From the NCBI GenBank assembly GCA_033807775.1, contig CM066326.1, positions 86,714,873 to 86,778,872 on the forward strand: a DNA stretch of 64,000 nt, written 5' to 3'. Each line of letters opens with the position of its first letter. The first letter of the stretch is position 1. The notes under the pieces were generated by a model. The model was given only the letters and a program-made list of their open reading frames with translations, made no database searches and was not told the DNA's origin. This document shows, piece after piece, positions 1 through 10,600 of this stretch. A program made the position numbers and the translations under genes. Origin of the DNA: Saussurea involucrata. Lineage: Eukaryota > Streptophyta > Magnoliopsida > Asterales > Asteraceae.

Positions 1-38
1 AGGAGACCGGGATGCTATATTCAAATCATCGGTGACTC

Positions 39-141
<103 letters not shown>

Positions 142-330
142 AAGAAGTTCCAAATACAAACCATTAATTGTTACAAATCCTACAAACCAAAATTTGGCCG
201 TTTATTTTGAAATTTAGATGCAGTTTTCAAATCAATTAAAATGCGGTCAAGACTAAATGTAAGAATAAAATTAATTCACAACGTTGATTATCTAGAAGGA
301 TGAATGAGATTAGTTTGTAGTGTTTGTAAC

Positions 331-890
331 CAGGGGTGTTAACGAGTTACTCGAGCCCGGATTTGAACACACTAAAGCTCGTTTAACTAAACGAGATGAG
401 CTCCATATCACCAATGTTATACTCGACTCGACTCATCCGAAAGCTAGATTAATTTTTTCGAATCAAGTCGAGCATCCACTTTTTCAAGTCAAGCATGTTT
501 AAAGTTAAGAAATTATCCAAGTCGAGCCATTTAATGATCTAATCGATCTAAAGTTTGGGCCCGTAAACGGATATCCAGCTTGAGCTTGAACATTGGAAAA
601 AAAATATTTCAGAAAGAAGTAAAAAAAAAGAATCTAACGCTCTAGTCTAATTGAAGACTTATCAGGGTATTTTCGAGGGGTGAAAGGTGCATGTGGGGTT
701 TTCCCCAACATGCTCAAGAACCGTGAGCGAGGCTCCCTTTTTCTTAGTAGCGGTGAACTCGAAATTACGGAAATTTAGCTCAAACCCTATTCTGTAAAAG
801 TTATTCGAGCTCGAGTCAAGTCTGAGCCCAAAACCATTTTTTGAGTCAAACTCGAATAACTTGCAACTCGGCTTAACGTTAACACATCTA
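331..890. mobile_element. hAT-like non-autonomous element with CTCGAG-type subterminal motifs
   Basis: The ends are CAGGGGTGTTAACG on the left and, read inward on the other strand, TAGATGTGTTAACG on the right. They are flanked by TTTGTAAC (323-330) and TTTATAAC (891-898), a 7/8 match to an 8-bp target duplication, as expected for hAT elements. Inside, short CTCGAG/GAGCTCG words occur repeatedly near both ends in opposite orientation. No transposase is encoded. Length is 560 bp. The hAT assignment rests on duplication length and the CAGGGGTG-like end. Confidence 0.7.
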
Positions 891-1333
891 TTTATAACCA
901 CAAAAAAAATTACGTGGTATGTATTAAAAACTTTCTTAAAGAGTAAACTACGATTTTCGTCCTTTGATTTGTTACTTATAACTATTTTTGTCCCCGAAAC
1001 TAACTTTGTTAAATGAAGGTCATTTAAGAATTAATACACACATTCAATTTTCTAAAAAAAGTAAAATGCATTCCCTAAAAAGTATTTCACATGTTCTTGA
1101 TATTAAAAAATGGGGATGATGATTTTTCAAAGTAACATATAATTAAAAAAATTAGAACCCATTCATGCAACCCTTCCCCTTATTCAGTTATTCTTTCCCC
1201 TAAAATTATACTCTATGTTATTCTAACTCTGATTTATTGTTAAAAATAAATGTTTAAAAGTTATAAAATTATTAAGATAGAGTGGTTATTTGAATTGAAT
1301 ACAACTTGTTAAGAGCATCTCCAATAACTTCTT
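891..1333. other. AT-rich intergenic stretch
   Basis: No gene seen. The part near 940-1030 resembles the 'fear-of-number' type spacer seen again near 16190-16370 (wording such as TTTCGTCC, then TTTGTCC), so it is probably old dispersed repeat. Confidence 0.4.
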
Positions 1334-1336
1334 TAA

Positions 1337-2096
1337 GGCTATGTTTGGCAAACTAGTTGATAAACTAGCTGGTAGCTGATAAGCTATTGACTCATAAGCT
1401 AGCTGGTAGCTGATAAGCTAGCTGATGAAAAAGTCACGTTTGACAAAACTAGCTTATAAACATGTAAAATGACCAAAAAGGACATATTCAAAAAAATTAT
1501 CAATTACGATATTTAATTATATAATTAAAACAAATTTATAAAAATAATAATATGTTAATTAATACAACCAATGTAGTAAAGAAAAATTAAATAATACAAC
1601 ATGTTATTTAAAATTTATTATTACATATACACCATAAATTTTTAATTTGTTAAAAGAAGTTTTAGAAAAAAAAATATATTAACTTATGATTTTAAATAAC
1701 CGTTAAATATAATATGAAAAAAATAATCAAATAATACTTAAAAAGATAATAGTAGTTGGTAATTAAAATATATTAATTAATATTATAAAATATATAAAAA
1801 TAATTTATATGATTAACAATAACTCTCAATAATCAAAAATTAATATCAATGTATAATTAAAATTTAATTTAATATTTTTCAGTTAATATTAATTAATTTT
1901 TATTAATTAATAATAATTAAATTAAAAAATTAATATTTATAATAATAATAGTTAGTAAATAATAATAAGAGGCAATATTGAAATATTCACAAAAAACTAC
2001 TGAAACACTACTCCAACTAGTGTTTCAAAAAGCTAGTTTTTGGTCATCCAAACATGTACATAAAAAAAAGCCAGCTTATTTTTGCCAAACAATGCC
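1337..2096. mobile_element. Tourist/PIF-Harbinger-like MITE
   Basis: The termini GGCTATGTTTGGCAAA and, inverted, GGCATTGTTTGGCAAA are flanked by TAA on both sides (1334-1336 and 2097-2099), the 3-bp target duplication typical of PIF/Harbinger. Subterminal GCTAGCTGGTAGCTGATAAG words are repeated. The 760-bp interior is extremely AT-rich and non-coding. A related copy lies at 45706-46393 inside the ALE2-like gene. Confidence 0.75.
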
Positions 2097-2355
2097 TAAA
2101 ATGTAAAAAATAGAGATTTTGAGCTATAATTTGACTCCAACAGCTTCTCCACAATAATCTCTGAAATGAAGAAAGTAAGAGAGAGAATAAGTTTTTCTAC
2201 AAATATAGAGTTATCCTCAGAAAATGATTACCATATGAAAGCACCAATATAAAACTTTAAAAATAAATATTTAAAGAGAAGATAAATTCAGTTATGGTTG
2301 TCTGTGATTTCGATGTTGGATTCTCTGTAGTTGTACTTTGTTTTTATGGTGGTAA

Positions 2356-3098
2356 GGCCTTCCGCAGCGCCTCGGGCTCGCCTGCGGGCTGCTGCGGGCA
2401 GCGGTGCGGGTGGCTCGGGCTTGGGGCTCGGGCTCGGGGTGCGGGTTTGAAAACCCGAGGAACCCGATGTGTTTTGTTTAATTTTTTTTTTAAATTTTTT
2501 ATTCAAACGGCTCTCTTTCAATGACTACTTTTTATTTAATTTTTTTTTTTCAATTTAATCACACTATATATATTAACCCTCAACCTCTTATTTTTTCACA
2601 CCAACAATCTCTCAAACTCTCTCAAATTTCATCATGAATCCAAACAAAACACCTACATCCCGTCGTAACCGACCGGATACACCACAACCGCAAGAAGACC
2701 CGGAGATTGGTTTCCAAGCGTTTACACAACAAGGTTATCGTCCGCAATGGTCGCAACAAATTCCGCCACAATGGTCGCAACAAAATCCGCCACAATTTCT
2801 CCAACAATTTCACCAACAATTTCCTTACCAATTGGTAGTGTTTTGTATTTTGTAATTTTTAATTTTTAATTTTTTAATGAATGATATGGATTTTTATTTT
2901 TATTATTTATCTTATTTTTATTTATTAAAAAATATATAAATATTTTTATTTTGTTAAATAATTAAATGTATAAATAAAAGAATTAAAAAAATGATGTGGC
3001 GCTGATGTGGCATTGAGGGCTTTTAATTATGCGTTGGGGGTGTTTAGGGCTTGAGGGCTTAGCTGATGTGGCGTTGAGGGCTTGCGCTGCGGATGGCC
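2356..3098. mobile_element. PIF/Harbinger-like element carrying an ORF1 remnant
   Basis: The terminal repeats GGCCTTCCGCAGCGC and, inverted, GGCCATCCGCAGCGC are flanked by TAA at 2353-2355 and 3099-3101. The left end is unusually GC-rich (2360-2450) against an AT-rich background. The 743-bp element has no DDE transposase and keeps only the start of an accessory reading frame at 2634, so it is a deletion derivative that would need a transposase supplied elsewhere. Confidence 0.75.
2634..2855 (+). pseudogene. N-terminal fragment of a Harbinger-type ORF1 (Myb-like DNA-binding protein)
   Basis: A 73-codon frame begins MNPNKTPTSRRN and continues with a proline/glutamine-rich segment containing two copies of PPQWSQQ. 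This low-complexity Q/P leader resembles the start of the trihelix/Myb-like ORF1 proteins that accompany plant PIF/Harbinger transposases; that similarity is from memory. The frame then ends in AT-rich DNA with no DNA-binding domain, so it is truncated. It lies wholly inside the Harbinger-like element. It could equally be read as a short unique ORF. Confidence 0.4.
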
Positions 3099-3101
3099 TA
3101 A

Positions 3102-3626
3102 TGGTAATGACTGTTTTCCAAAAAAAATTAAAAAAATTTAATGCTACAATAAAAGTTGTATTCTCTAAAATGGTGAATATGTTGAAATTAAATGTATTTT
3201 TTTTTTTTGATTTTGGTTGTAATTTTAAAGACATGTTGAAGCTAAGAAAATTTGAATTTAATACTACATTCTAAAAAGGGAAAAGAAAACCCAAAGGCCG
3301 AATAAAGTGACCATAGCGTCACGGAAGTTATTTGACAGCAAATCTAAACAAAGCGCGTAAGGAAAAGGAGGCGTTGACACGCGCCCAATGACACCGTCAC
3401 GACAAGCATAATTCTGAACCGTAGATTGAAGTCATCATGTGAAGATCACGGCGAGTGAGATAAAGTGAGAGTGGGATTGAATCTAAGACAATCTTGAATG
3501 CATCACCAAAAGGAGCCAAATCGAGTAAAAAGAGGGACCTGCCAGCAAATCTATTTTACATGTCACACCGTAAATAATTAATTTTAATATATAGTTTTGA
3601 GTAAACTACAAACGGTTTATTGTTTA
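3102..3626. other. Intergenic stretch, nothing recognised
   Basis: AT-rich at first, then more balanced base composition around 3300-3540. I see no reading frame or RNA gene that I can support. Confidence 0.4.
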
Positions 3627-4503
3627 CTAGTTGAGTAACCGTGCAATACGGCGCGATGCATTATATGGATAAGGGTAAGAAAGAATACCAATTAGGCGAT
3701 TACAATGGATACATTTAGGGTGCGTTTGGTACCATATAGTTATGGTTGCACATGGGTTAGGTTGGTTGGGTTAAAGGCATTTGAAGAACAACTAAGTCAA
3801 TATTTATGGTTTGAACATTTTCAACTCAACCCAACTCATTTAAAATATATGTACCCAACGTCAACCATGTGAGTTGGTTTGTTATAGGCTAAATTGGGTA
3901 GGTGCGTCTTTGAAAAAAGCTTTGATTGTAACAACAGAATAATTGATCTTCACATTAGCACATATTATTAGCCAATAGCCACAACTCAACCAAAAACTCA
4001 TGCTCAGTCATGAGTAGCAAAAAGTCAAAATAGACCACTTCAAAATAGTTGTGCACCAGTTGAGGTCTGCAAAATAGTTGGATTTGGATTTTGGAGTGGT
4101 TGAAATTAAAAGATAAAGAAATGAAGAGAGCGACGACGAACGCTTTACGGAATCAATATCAGTGAGTATAGGAAGAGGGTTGGGGATCAGATAAACAGAA
4201 CCAACAAACCTCACAGTCACCATCGTCCTCCAGTTCTTTTACTTCAATATGATTTTTCTTCCTACACATAAAATGGCAAAATATCAAGAAGCAACAATAA
4301 GAAATAGGTAATGTCTTGGCTTCAAAACGCATAGAACTTGGAAGAAAGAAAGTAACTTCTAGCTAGGGTTTTGAAAAACGATTCTTGAGATGGGGGAAGT
4401 AGGAGCAGAAGAATCGCCAGCTAGAAACCCATTTGAATTTTGAAACAAAATAGAAGAGGGAGAGAGAACCACGTTGTACATCGACTTTATAATGTAGTAT
4501 AGA
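3627..4503 (-). mobile_element. Helitron-like element
   Basis: Read on the minus strand the element starts A|TCTATACTACATTATAAAG at 4503 and ends CTAG|T at 3627, just after a GC-rich hairpin (CCGTATTGCACGG, 3637-3649). 5' TC, 3' hairpin plus CTRR and insertion between A and T are Helitron hallmarks, and the same termini bound the larger element at 29672-34039. A second copy of the 5' terminus ends at 4657, so the true start could be there, with an internally duplicated end. No Rep/helicase is encoded. Confidence 0.6.
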
Positions 4504-4676
4504 TATAGATATGCATCAAAAGATGGTACCCAATGCAATAAAAGTTGTCTTTTAAGACTTTAAGACTTTGTGTATAAAGAAGTAGTACCTTGTGCATTTT
4601 AAGTTGTATTTAAGACTTTAAGACTTTCATCCAATATGCTTTATAATGTAGTATAGATAGATATAGATATAGAGAG

Positions 4677-5045
4677 ACCCACTATTTTGTAAACCTTTTT
4701 TTCGTGTAAACTTTGGATTTCATAGGTTTTTTGATGAAATTGTTTATTTTGATGAAATTGTTTCATATCATTCATTTATTGATGAAATTGTTTCATATAT
4801 TTGTGTTTTTTATGTAGTTTCATATATTTTTTTCATTCCTATGAAACTGCTTCATATATTTTCTCAGTTTGATGAAACTTTGACGTTTTTACATAAATAA
4901 CACCAATATATGAAACAATTTCATCATGAAACGAATGATATGAAACACTTTCATCAAAATAAACAATTTCATGAAACAATTTCATCAAGAAAACCTATGA
5001 AATTCAAAGTTTACACACATTTAGAGGTTTACAATTTATTATTCA
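4677..5045. mobile_element. Foldback-type MITE
   Basis: The left half, with GTAAACC, GTTTATTTTGATG and repeated GATGAAATTGTTTCATAT, reappears inverted in the right half, ending in GGTTTACAA. The arms are roughly 100 bp or more and carry iterated TGAAATTGTTTCA palindromes, so a single strand could fold into a long hairpin. No coding capacity. Boundaries are approximate and I did not find a clean target duplication. Confidence 0.55.
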
Positions 5046-6396
5046 TCTAGATATAGATATAGATAACACATTTGGTTCCTATAATCTAAAGATTACAGTT
5101 TAAACACTGGGGTAAAGCAAATCTGTCTGGATTTAGTCCCTGGCTCTAACGGCCTTTAAAATTGTAGCCAAATTTTACCGTTTCGAGATATATTCATTAG
5201 TTTACTGATTGATTATAAGGGATTTTATAAGATTTATTTTTGTTGATTTCAAGAGCTTTTTATGTTCTTTTAGCTGATATATCTTATATTTTTTAATATC
5301 TTGGACACCCCTTAATATTTAATGTGTGCACCTTTCTCTCTCTGTGTGTGTGTGAGAGAGAGAGAGAGAGACTACTTGTGAAAATCGATTTAGCACGTGT
5401 ACAGAACCCTCTGGTGCTTCATATGTCTACCCTTGGTCCGTAAAGAGACTCCAACAGTTGTTATTACAGTTTCAACATATACAAGTGCCCTTATCATTTC
5501 AACGTGTTATACTAATCATCTTTGCCCCTATTCCTCTAACATCCATTTAGAGCGTTCGCTAAATTCCCTCACGTGAGGGCCAAGTTAATCATTTTTGCAA
5601 CATTTCTTATTAACAAAAAATAAGTGTACAAACAACTAAATCTTGTACACAAACTCCAACTCTCCCTGTCGGCCTCTTCGCTTCTCACGTTAAACTTCTT
5701 TCTTCTTCCTATTATCTAGGTTTTGTTTGAAGCAGATGCAAACAACATTGGCCCCCTCGTGAACTTGATTGTTCCACCATCGGTTAACGAATGAGGTTCA
5801 AGAGCTATGAGTCCGTGATGATGATGATGAACCGCGACTCACCAACATTTAACCTTGTAGCCTCATAGAAGGGGAATGGGATTGAAGCCAAGTTTGAGAA
5901 TGGAGGAGTGAAGACGTGGGAAAATCGAAAAGATTAGTGAGTGTCAGATTCCGGAGCCATTTTATATCATCGGATGTCATGTCCATTTTTGTTTGTTTTA
6001 TTGGGGGAACAAAAACCATAACAAATGCTCATTTTGCATCAATAAATGTGTTTATGATATCTCATTGGGAGACGAAGGTGTGGTTTAGAAGAAGACCAAA
6101 AAAGATGGACTAGGTAGGTTTTGTTTTTAAGATATGGCGCTATTTAAAAAAAATGGTTTCCTGTAGTTGCAATTTTTTAATGAGTTGAATCCCCGCGGTC
6201 GTTAATTTGTTTACCGACCAAACCATTTAAAAAGATTACAACTACATGGACCCAACTCATTAAAAAAATGCAACCACAAAGATGTAGCTCATTTACAATA
6301 TGTGACCACACAGATATGTGCCCAATTTTTTTCAAATTGAGACATGACTCGTTAAAACACCAAACCACATTGATTGAAAAATGTAATTTACTCCAC

Positions 6397-6408
<12 letters not shown>
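5046..6408. other. Intergenic stretch with a GT/GA microsatellite
   Basis: Mostly non-coding. A TCTCTCTGTGTG...GAGAGAG run lies at about 5332-5370. The 65-codon frame at 5916-6113 has no recognisable domain and no homologue I can name, so it is not called a gene. Confidence 0.4.
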
Positions 6409-6415
<7 letters not shown>

Positions 6416-6439
<24 letters not shown>

Positions 6440-6674
6440 CGAGTTCATACAAAAACGCTAACTATTTAAGAAAACAAGAAAACAACCGCTATGTACAAAA
6501 TCATATATGATTCACGTACAAAATCATATATGATTACGCAACTTTTCCCGCCACTTTAAGTCGCGGGTGTCCAGTTTTTACAGTTAATGTAATATCACAT
6601 GTGATTTTGCACATGATTTGTTGTTTTCTTAAATAGTTAGCATTCTCGTTTGAACCTTTCTCTCTCTATATATA
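6416..6674. mobile_element. MITE with TATATA ends and internal ATCATATATGATT words
   Basis: The right end, read inverted, is TATATAGAGAGAGAAAGG followed by TTCAAACGAGAATGCTAACT. The left end has GACGAGTTCATAC and then ACGCTAACTATTTAAG. The internal ATCATATATGATT palindrome occurs twice. A second family member, with GTTCAAACGAGAAGCTAA at its end and the same internal palindrome, is nested at 16977-17233. The flanks are TA repeats, so the target duplication cannot be read. Confidence 0.6.
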
Positions 6675-6780
6675 GTCACCAAACAATCAAAATAATAAAT
6701 AGATTAAATTAGATGTTTTGTCCTTTGAATGTTTTTAATGGTCCTTGTTTTTTTAATTCAACATAACATGTTCTTATGAT

Positions 6781-6977
6781 AACCACAAGGGTTGTGGCGT
6801 ACTGGTTAAGGCCCTGGGGGATGTGGTAGAATATCCCATCTGCCCAGGGTTCTAATCCAGGCGTACACAACAATTGTGGCCACTGAGGTTTAATCAGGGC
6901 TGATGTCTTACAGTTATAATTTGCTAAGAGATTAGTCTAGGCATAGCCTAGGACACCCTTCCAAAAAACAAACAAAC
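6781..6977 (+). mobile_element. tRNA-derived SINE, full length
   Basis: A box A-like TGGCGTACTGGTTAAGG near the 5' end and a box B-like GGTTCTAATCC about 55 bp downstream match the split RNA polymerase III promoter of tRNA genes. The body ends in an A-rich tail (CCAAAAAACAAACAAA). The 14-bp target duplication CATGTTCTTATGAT flanks it exactly at 6767-6780 and 6978-6991. Relatives lie at 19604-19771 and 45812-45949. It does not fold as a functional tRNA, since the cloverleaf is not conserved after box B. Confidence 0.85.
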
Positions 6978-6991
6978 CATGTTCTTATGAT

Positions 6992-7652
6992 TACATTTTC
7001 TAACAAGTTACATATGTACAGTAACACTTTTAATATGTTACGTTCATGTGGTTACAATTTTTTAATAACCTTGGTCCCTAAATAAATCAAGTTTTTTTTA
7101 ATTAATTAATTGCTGATTATATACAAAATGTTTGATAAAGTTCGGGTTAAATCGTATACGGTGCAACGAAGAACTTTTTATTTTCAATTGATATAACAAA
7201 GTTTTTGTATCTTTTTCGATTGGTAAACTGTTGATCATGTAATATCTAAAAACGTTTTTTCCGTTTACGAAATACCCAACGAAGTGGAAGATAAACATGT
7301 CATCCACATCGTCAAATGCTACAAAATCAATAGGGTATAGGTCAAAATGAGAAAATATAAAGTTTTTTTCAAAAGTTTATTATATTTTTTACACTAAAGC
7401 AAACTTCATGCCATTTTGCTCAAAAACTCAGAATTCCATTCAAACTCCAAATTATTCAGACCTCTTAATATTCAAGATTTATTTATTTAATTTTGTTGAA
7501 ATAAAAAACCGAGTCTCAAAATGGCACGAGTAGAAGAAGATCGGTCCAAAAAAGTCCGAGGAAACAAACAAGAACGAAAAGCCAAATCCGAAAGCCAGGC
7601 CCCGATTTTCTTACCCGATCAGCAACACTGCCGTTGGAATCAGAAGGGGCCT
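6992..7652. other. 3' flank of the pfkB kinase gene
   Basis: AT-rich sequence with no other gene seen. The 3' UTR of the minus-strand kinase gene should start at 7652 and run leftwards; I cannot place its poly(A) site. Confidence 0.4.
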
Positions 7653-10600
7653 CTACCCTAAAAAAATCATCAACCGAGGATCTGAGAGACATGGAAGCCC
7701 CGCCCGAGCTCCCAAAGCTCGACACGCAATAGCTGCCTGTCATAATACACACACAATTTAGACTAAAAAATAAAAATAAAAATAAAAACCTCCTTTCCAC
7801 CCCACATGTATAGAAACGTCGGGTAAAATGCAACAAAGTTTGATTCAGATCCTATTTAATATAACGAATAATTTTGTTTTTATCAATCGATGTCAAAAAG
7901 TTTCAAATTTCCAGATTTTGTATGCTTTTCGAAACCACGATGGCCATCTTGTAATTTTAAAGCTGCTGGAATGAAAAGTGTTATTTTCGACAAACCACAT
8001 GGACCAAATTTGTAGTTCACTAAAAAAGAAAATCGTTGCGTTTTTTGTACTAACCACTTGAGCTGCAAAGGGTAACATCTGTTCTGGTGGCTTGTTGGTG
8101 CAAATAGCTACAAACAACACAACACTTGTCAATGTCGTCAATAACGAAAATGCATTGCAGCTACGGGGTGGTGTTAGCTATTTGAGCTTATAACGAGCTA
8201 ATCAAGCTTGAGTCAGACTCCAACACAAAATAAAGCTAGTTCAACTTAATGAATCAAAATCCATGACACCAATGTTTAACTCGGCTTGTTAGAAAGCTCA
8301 ATTAAGAACATATACTTTTTCGAGCCAAACATATTCATATGGAGTCTCCTTCTACAAACCCATTATTTCATACAGACTTAAAAACCAAACATATTCATAT
8401 GGAGTCCCCTTCTACAAACCCAATAATTCATACAGACTTAAAAACCAGTTTTCATGTGTTGTTTCATATCATATATGAAACAACACATGTGCAAATGTAG
8501 TGTTATACACTTTTCTTCCACATACAAAACAGACGGTGCATTTTCAATGTGTTGTTCCATATGTGAAATACGGCCATTGAAAAAGTATTCAAGCTTGAGC
8601 TCGAGCACTAATTTGAAAAAATAATTTGAGCTCGAACAACTTGTTACTCGACCCGGCCCGGCCCGGCTCGTTAGCACCACTAGTTGCAGCACATAGAAGA
8701 ATCAATTGTATTATTGCCTTTCATGTCTCATGTCATTCGGTGGCCAACGCTCGATTTAGGGTCAGGCTCGGTGCATCAGGGCATGTACAGACAATATATG
8801 TTGGTACTTAGGGAATAACAGCAGAATAAGAGGGTTTGTGACGGAACAATTAGTTGACGTAAACGTACCATAAAGGATAGCCCCTATAAATGCATCACCG
8901 GCACCCGTGGTATCCGCGAGTTCGGACTCCGGTATCTTCTCGGCTGTTCCAATAAATAATCTACCACAGACGGTCCCGACTCCCTTGGCTTGCAATCTTG
9001 TAACGTCCTGATGCGTGGAAGTAAAATATGATCGTCACTATAATAATCTTCAGATTAAATGGGTCAATAACTAAACAACGTTACAGGAGAAAAGTGAAAT
9101 TTTATCGGTATAAAATGATCTATTAGGGTTGGGTTCCGCTAAGACCAATTTTTTATGACAACACAAACCTTCATCCATTGGCGGATTGTTAAACATCCTC
9201 CAATACGGTTCACTTATAGTAGAAGGAGGGGTTCAAATTTAAATGAGGGGACCACACCAAATGAAGATATGGTGTCACCAGTTGGTTAGCAAATCTGTTA
9301 CATGAGGGTAGTTTGGGTAATCCTCTTGTAATAAGGTTGGGGAGTCTAGTATAAATAAGAGAGTTTGCTGTTGATGTGTTAAGCAGAAATTTCTCACGTC
9401 TTGTATTAGGAGATCCTAGCTTCTCGAAGTGCTAGCTATTTTTCCCTTTTCCCGTTTTTAATCTTTCAGCTAATACAAATCCCCAATTCTTCTGAATTCC
9501 CAGTTTGTAGAATTCAATTCACAACAAATTGGTATCAGAGCGCTCGATTCCTGTGATGGCTCCTCCCAGATCAGATCCTGTAACCCAGCGTGTGGAAACC
9601 GTGGAAGAAGATGTAGCAGCGGTTAAGTCTACTTTGTTCGAATTACAGCAGACTATGCAGAGGCAGTATAACGAACAGATGGCTCTCTTAAATCAACGAT
9701 TTACGGAGATGGCGGCAGAGAGTTCACAACTTCAATCGTCGATAAGAGAGGTCAGGGAGACGATGGCTTTCTCTAATCGCCCCCCAGGGACGCCTACACC
9801 GACTGGAAGCCCAAATACTTCTGGTGGAGGGGCGGGAATGCAAAACAACGGATCCAATTGGAGATTTCGCAAAATTGGATATGCCATTGTTTGATGGCAG
9901 CAACCCCGACGGATGGATTATACGGGCTGAACGTTACTTCTCGTTCTATCGTTTGGGGGAGTCTGAGAAGCTTGAGGCAGCGGTTGTGGCGCTAGAAGGG
10001 GATGCCCTACTCTGGTATCAATGGGAACACCGACGACGACCGATCAAGCAGTGGGAGGAGATGAAGATGATGCTTCTTCGACAATTTCGGCCAACGAACG
10101 CTGGGTCTCTACACGAACAATGGTTAGCGCTAGCCCAGGTTGGTACAATTATCGATTACCAGAGAAGGTTTATAGAATTGTCGGCTCCATTATCTGATAT
10201 CCCTGATGAAATTGCACTGGGCCAATTTATTAATGGGCTGAAACCAGACCTAAGGGCTGAGGTACGTGTACTTGGGCCTTGCACCCTGGACCAAGCTATG
10301 GATCTAGCAATTAAAGTGGAGGATAAATTGAAATACAACATGGCACTACGATCTGAGCCTCGAACGGGAATTCAGATGACCGTTCCCAGTGGAGGAGGCG
10401 GTACGAATATGAGGTCGTCACCATTCCAATCAGCGCCGGTATCTCTTTCTTCTGGATCGGCTCCTATATCTTCGATCAATTCCCGAACCATGTCGATTCC
10501 GATGAACCGAACGGGGGTAAATGTCACAAGCAAACCGATGGGAGAAGTACGACGATTATCTGATAAGGAATTGCAAAATAAAAGAGAGAAGGGTCTCTGT

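Noticed and set aside
5916..6113. 65-codon plus-strand reading frame
   Set aside because: No domain, no codon pattern distinct from the flanks and no supporting splice context.
6781..6860. Possible tRNA gene
   Set aside because: Only box A and box B are tRNA-like; the acceptor and anticodon stems do not form and the unit ends in an A-rich tail with target duplications, so it is a SINE.
7516..7836. 106-codon minus-strand reading frame as a separate small gene
   Set aside because: It overlaps kinase exon 12 in a different frame; the correct frame gives the conserved pfkB C-terminus.
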